Shown here one piece after another: positions 25,842 through 26,222 of a stretch of 26,222 nt of DNA. The notes beneath the pieces are model-generated. The model was not told the DNA's origin. It worked only from the letters and a program-made list of their open reading frames with translations, and ran no database searches. The stretch is from Tieghemiomyces parasiticus (Eukaryota > Kickxellomycota > Dimargaritomycetes > Dimargaritales > Dimargaritaceae). The translations under genes were made by a program, and so were the position numbers. How positions within the stretch are numbered: the stretch's first letter is position 1; every line of letters starts with the position of its first letter. Location: assembly GCA_027575765.1 (NCBI GenBank), contig JANBPT010000498.1, positions 1 to 26,222 of the forward strand, in the 5' to 3' direction.

Positions 25842-26143
25842 ATTGAATAAAAAAATATTACCTTGTAAGGGTGGGTGGATTGCGGGAATACTCCTCCTCC
25901 TTCGAGGAAACTTTGAATAATGAAGGTTTCCCTCACTGTGCAAGTTGGATGGGCAGGATAGTGTGTGACCAAGACCCAATGTTCTTCTTGTACGAAACTA
26001 ATACCATCCCCGGTGTGAAGGCATCGATATGGGCGGTAGGGCTGGAAGCAGTAGGAGTCGCCATTATCCCTACCCACACTTCCGACCTCCCTCACCCCCT
26101 CTCTTCACGCTAATAGAGGCTTTGAATGAGGGGAAGGGCGGAT
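25842..26143. other. No supported gene
   Basis: An 80-codon frame on the plus strand and a 98-codon frame on the minus strand overlap here. Neither has motifs, and the minus one runs into the AT tract. Confidence 0.4.
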
Positions 26144-26200
26144 TCTTTTTTTTTTTTTTTTTTTTATTATTTTTTTTTTAAAATTTTAAAAAAATATAAA
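26144..26200. repeat. T/A homopolymer tract
   Basis: About 20 consecutive T (26146-26165), then further T runs and AAAATTTTAAAAAAATATAAA. A simple AT-rich tract at the right end of the window. Confidence 0.8.
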
Positions 26201-26222
26201 CCATGTTATCAATATGGTGGAG

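Overview
The window looks like nuclear DNA from a fungus. A very long, intron-free nonribosomal peptide synthetase (NRPS) gene sits next to a gene with a typical short spliceosomal intron (GTAAGT donor, CTAAC branch site, CAG acceptor) and TATA boxes. There are no bacterial ribosome-binding sites or operons. An early-diverging, zygomycete-type fungus (for example a Kickxellomycotina / Dimargaris-like mycoparasite) is my guess from overall impression only; nothing in the window proves it.

Region 1 (1-10556, minus strand) is the 5' part of an NRPS gene, open for 3518 codons and running off the left edge. Read from its ATG at 10556, the domain order is: truncated condensation (C) remnant - A1 - PCP1 - E1 - C2 - [A remnant - PCP remnant without its serine - C remnant without its catalytic motif] - A2 - PCP2 - E2 - C3 (cut by the edge). 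The two complete A-PCP-E modules should each load and epimerise one amino acid. Between them lies the in-frame carcass of a third module. This is the most interesting object in the window.

Region 2 (10557-12577) is intergenic. It holds the NRPS promoter (TATA-like box about 120 bp before the ATG) and a pyrimidine-rich stretch.

Region 3 (12578-14201, minus strand) is a two-exon gene for a 471-residue protein of unknown function. It has an N-terminal signal-peptide-like segment, a short F-box-like stretch and an acidic low-complexity linker. A TATAAAAG box lies about 137 bp before its ATG.

Region 4 (14202-26222) is about 12 kb without a convincing gene. It is marked by many C or G homopolymers of 7-11 bases, which are almost absent from the first 15 kb. 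It also holds a GC-rich hairpin with G-quadruplex potential, AT tracts, microsatellites, one coding-like but broken GC-rich segment (19303-19834) and a few weak small ORFs. I regard it as mostly intergenic DNA with possible gene relics.
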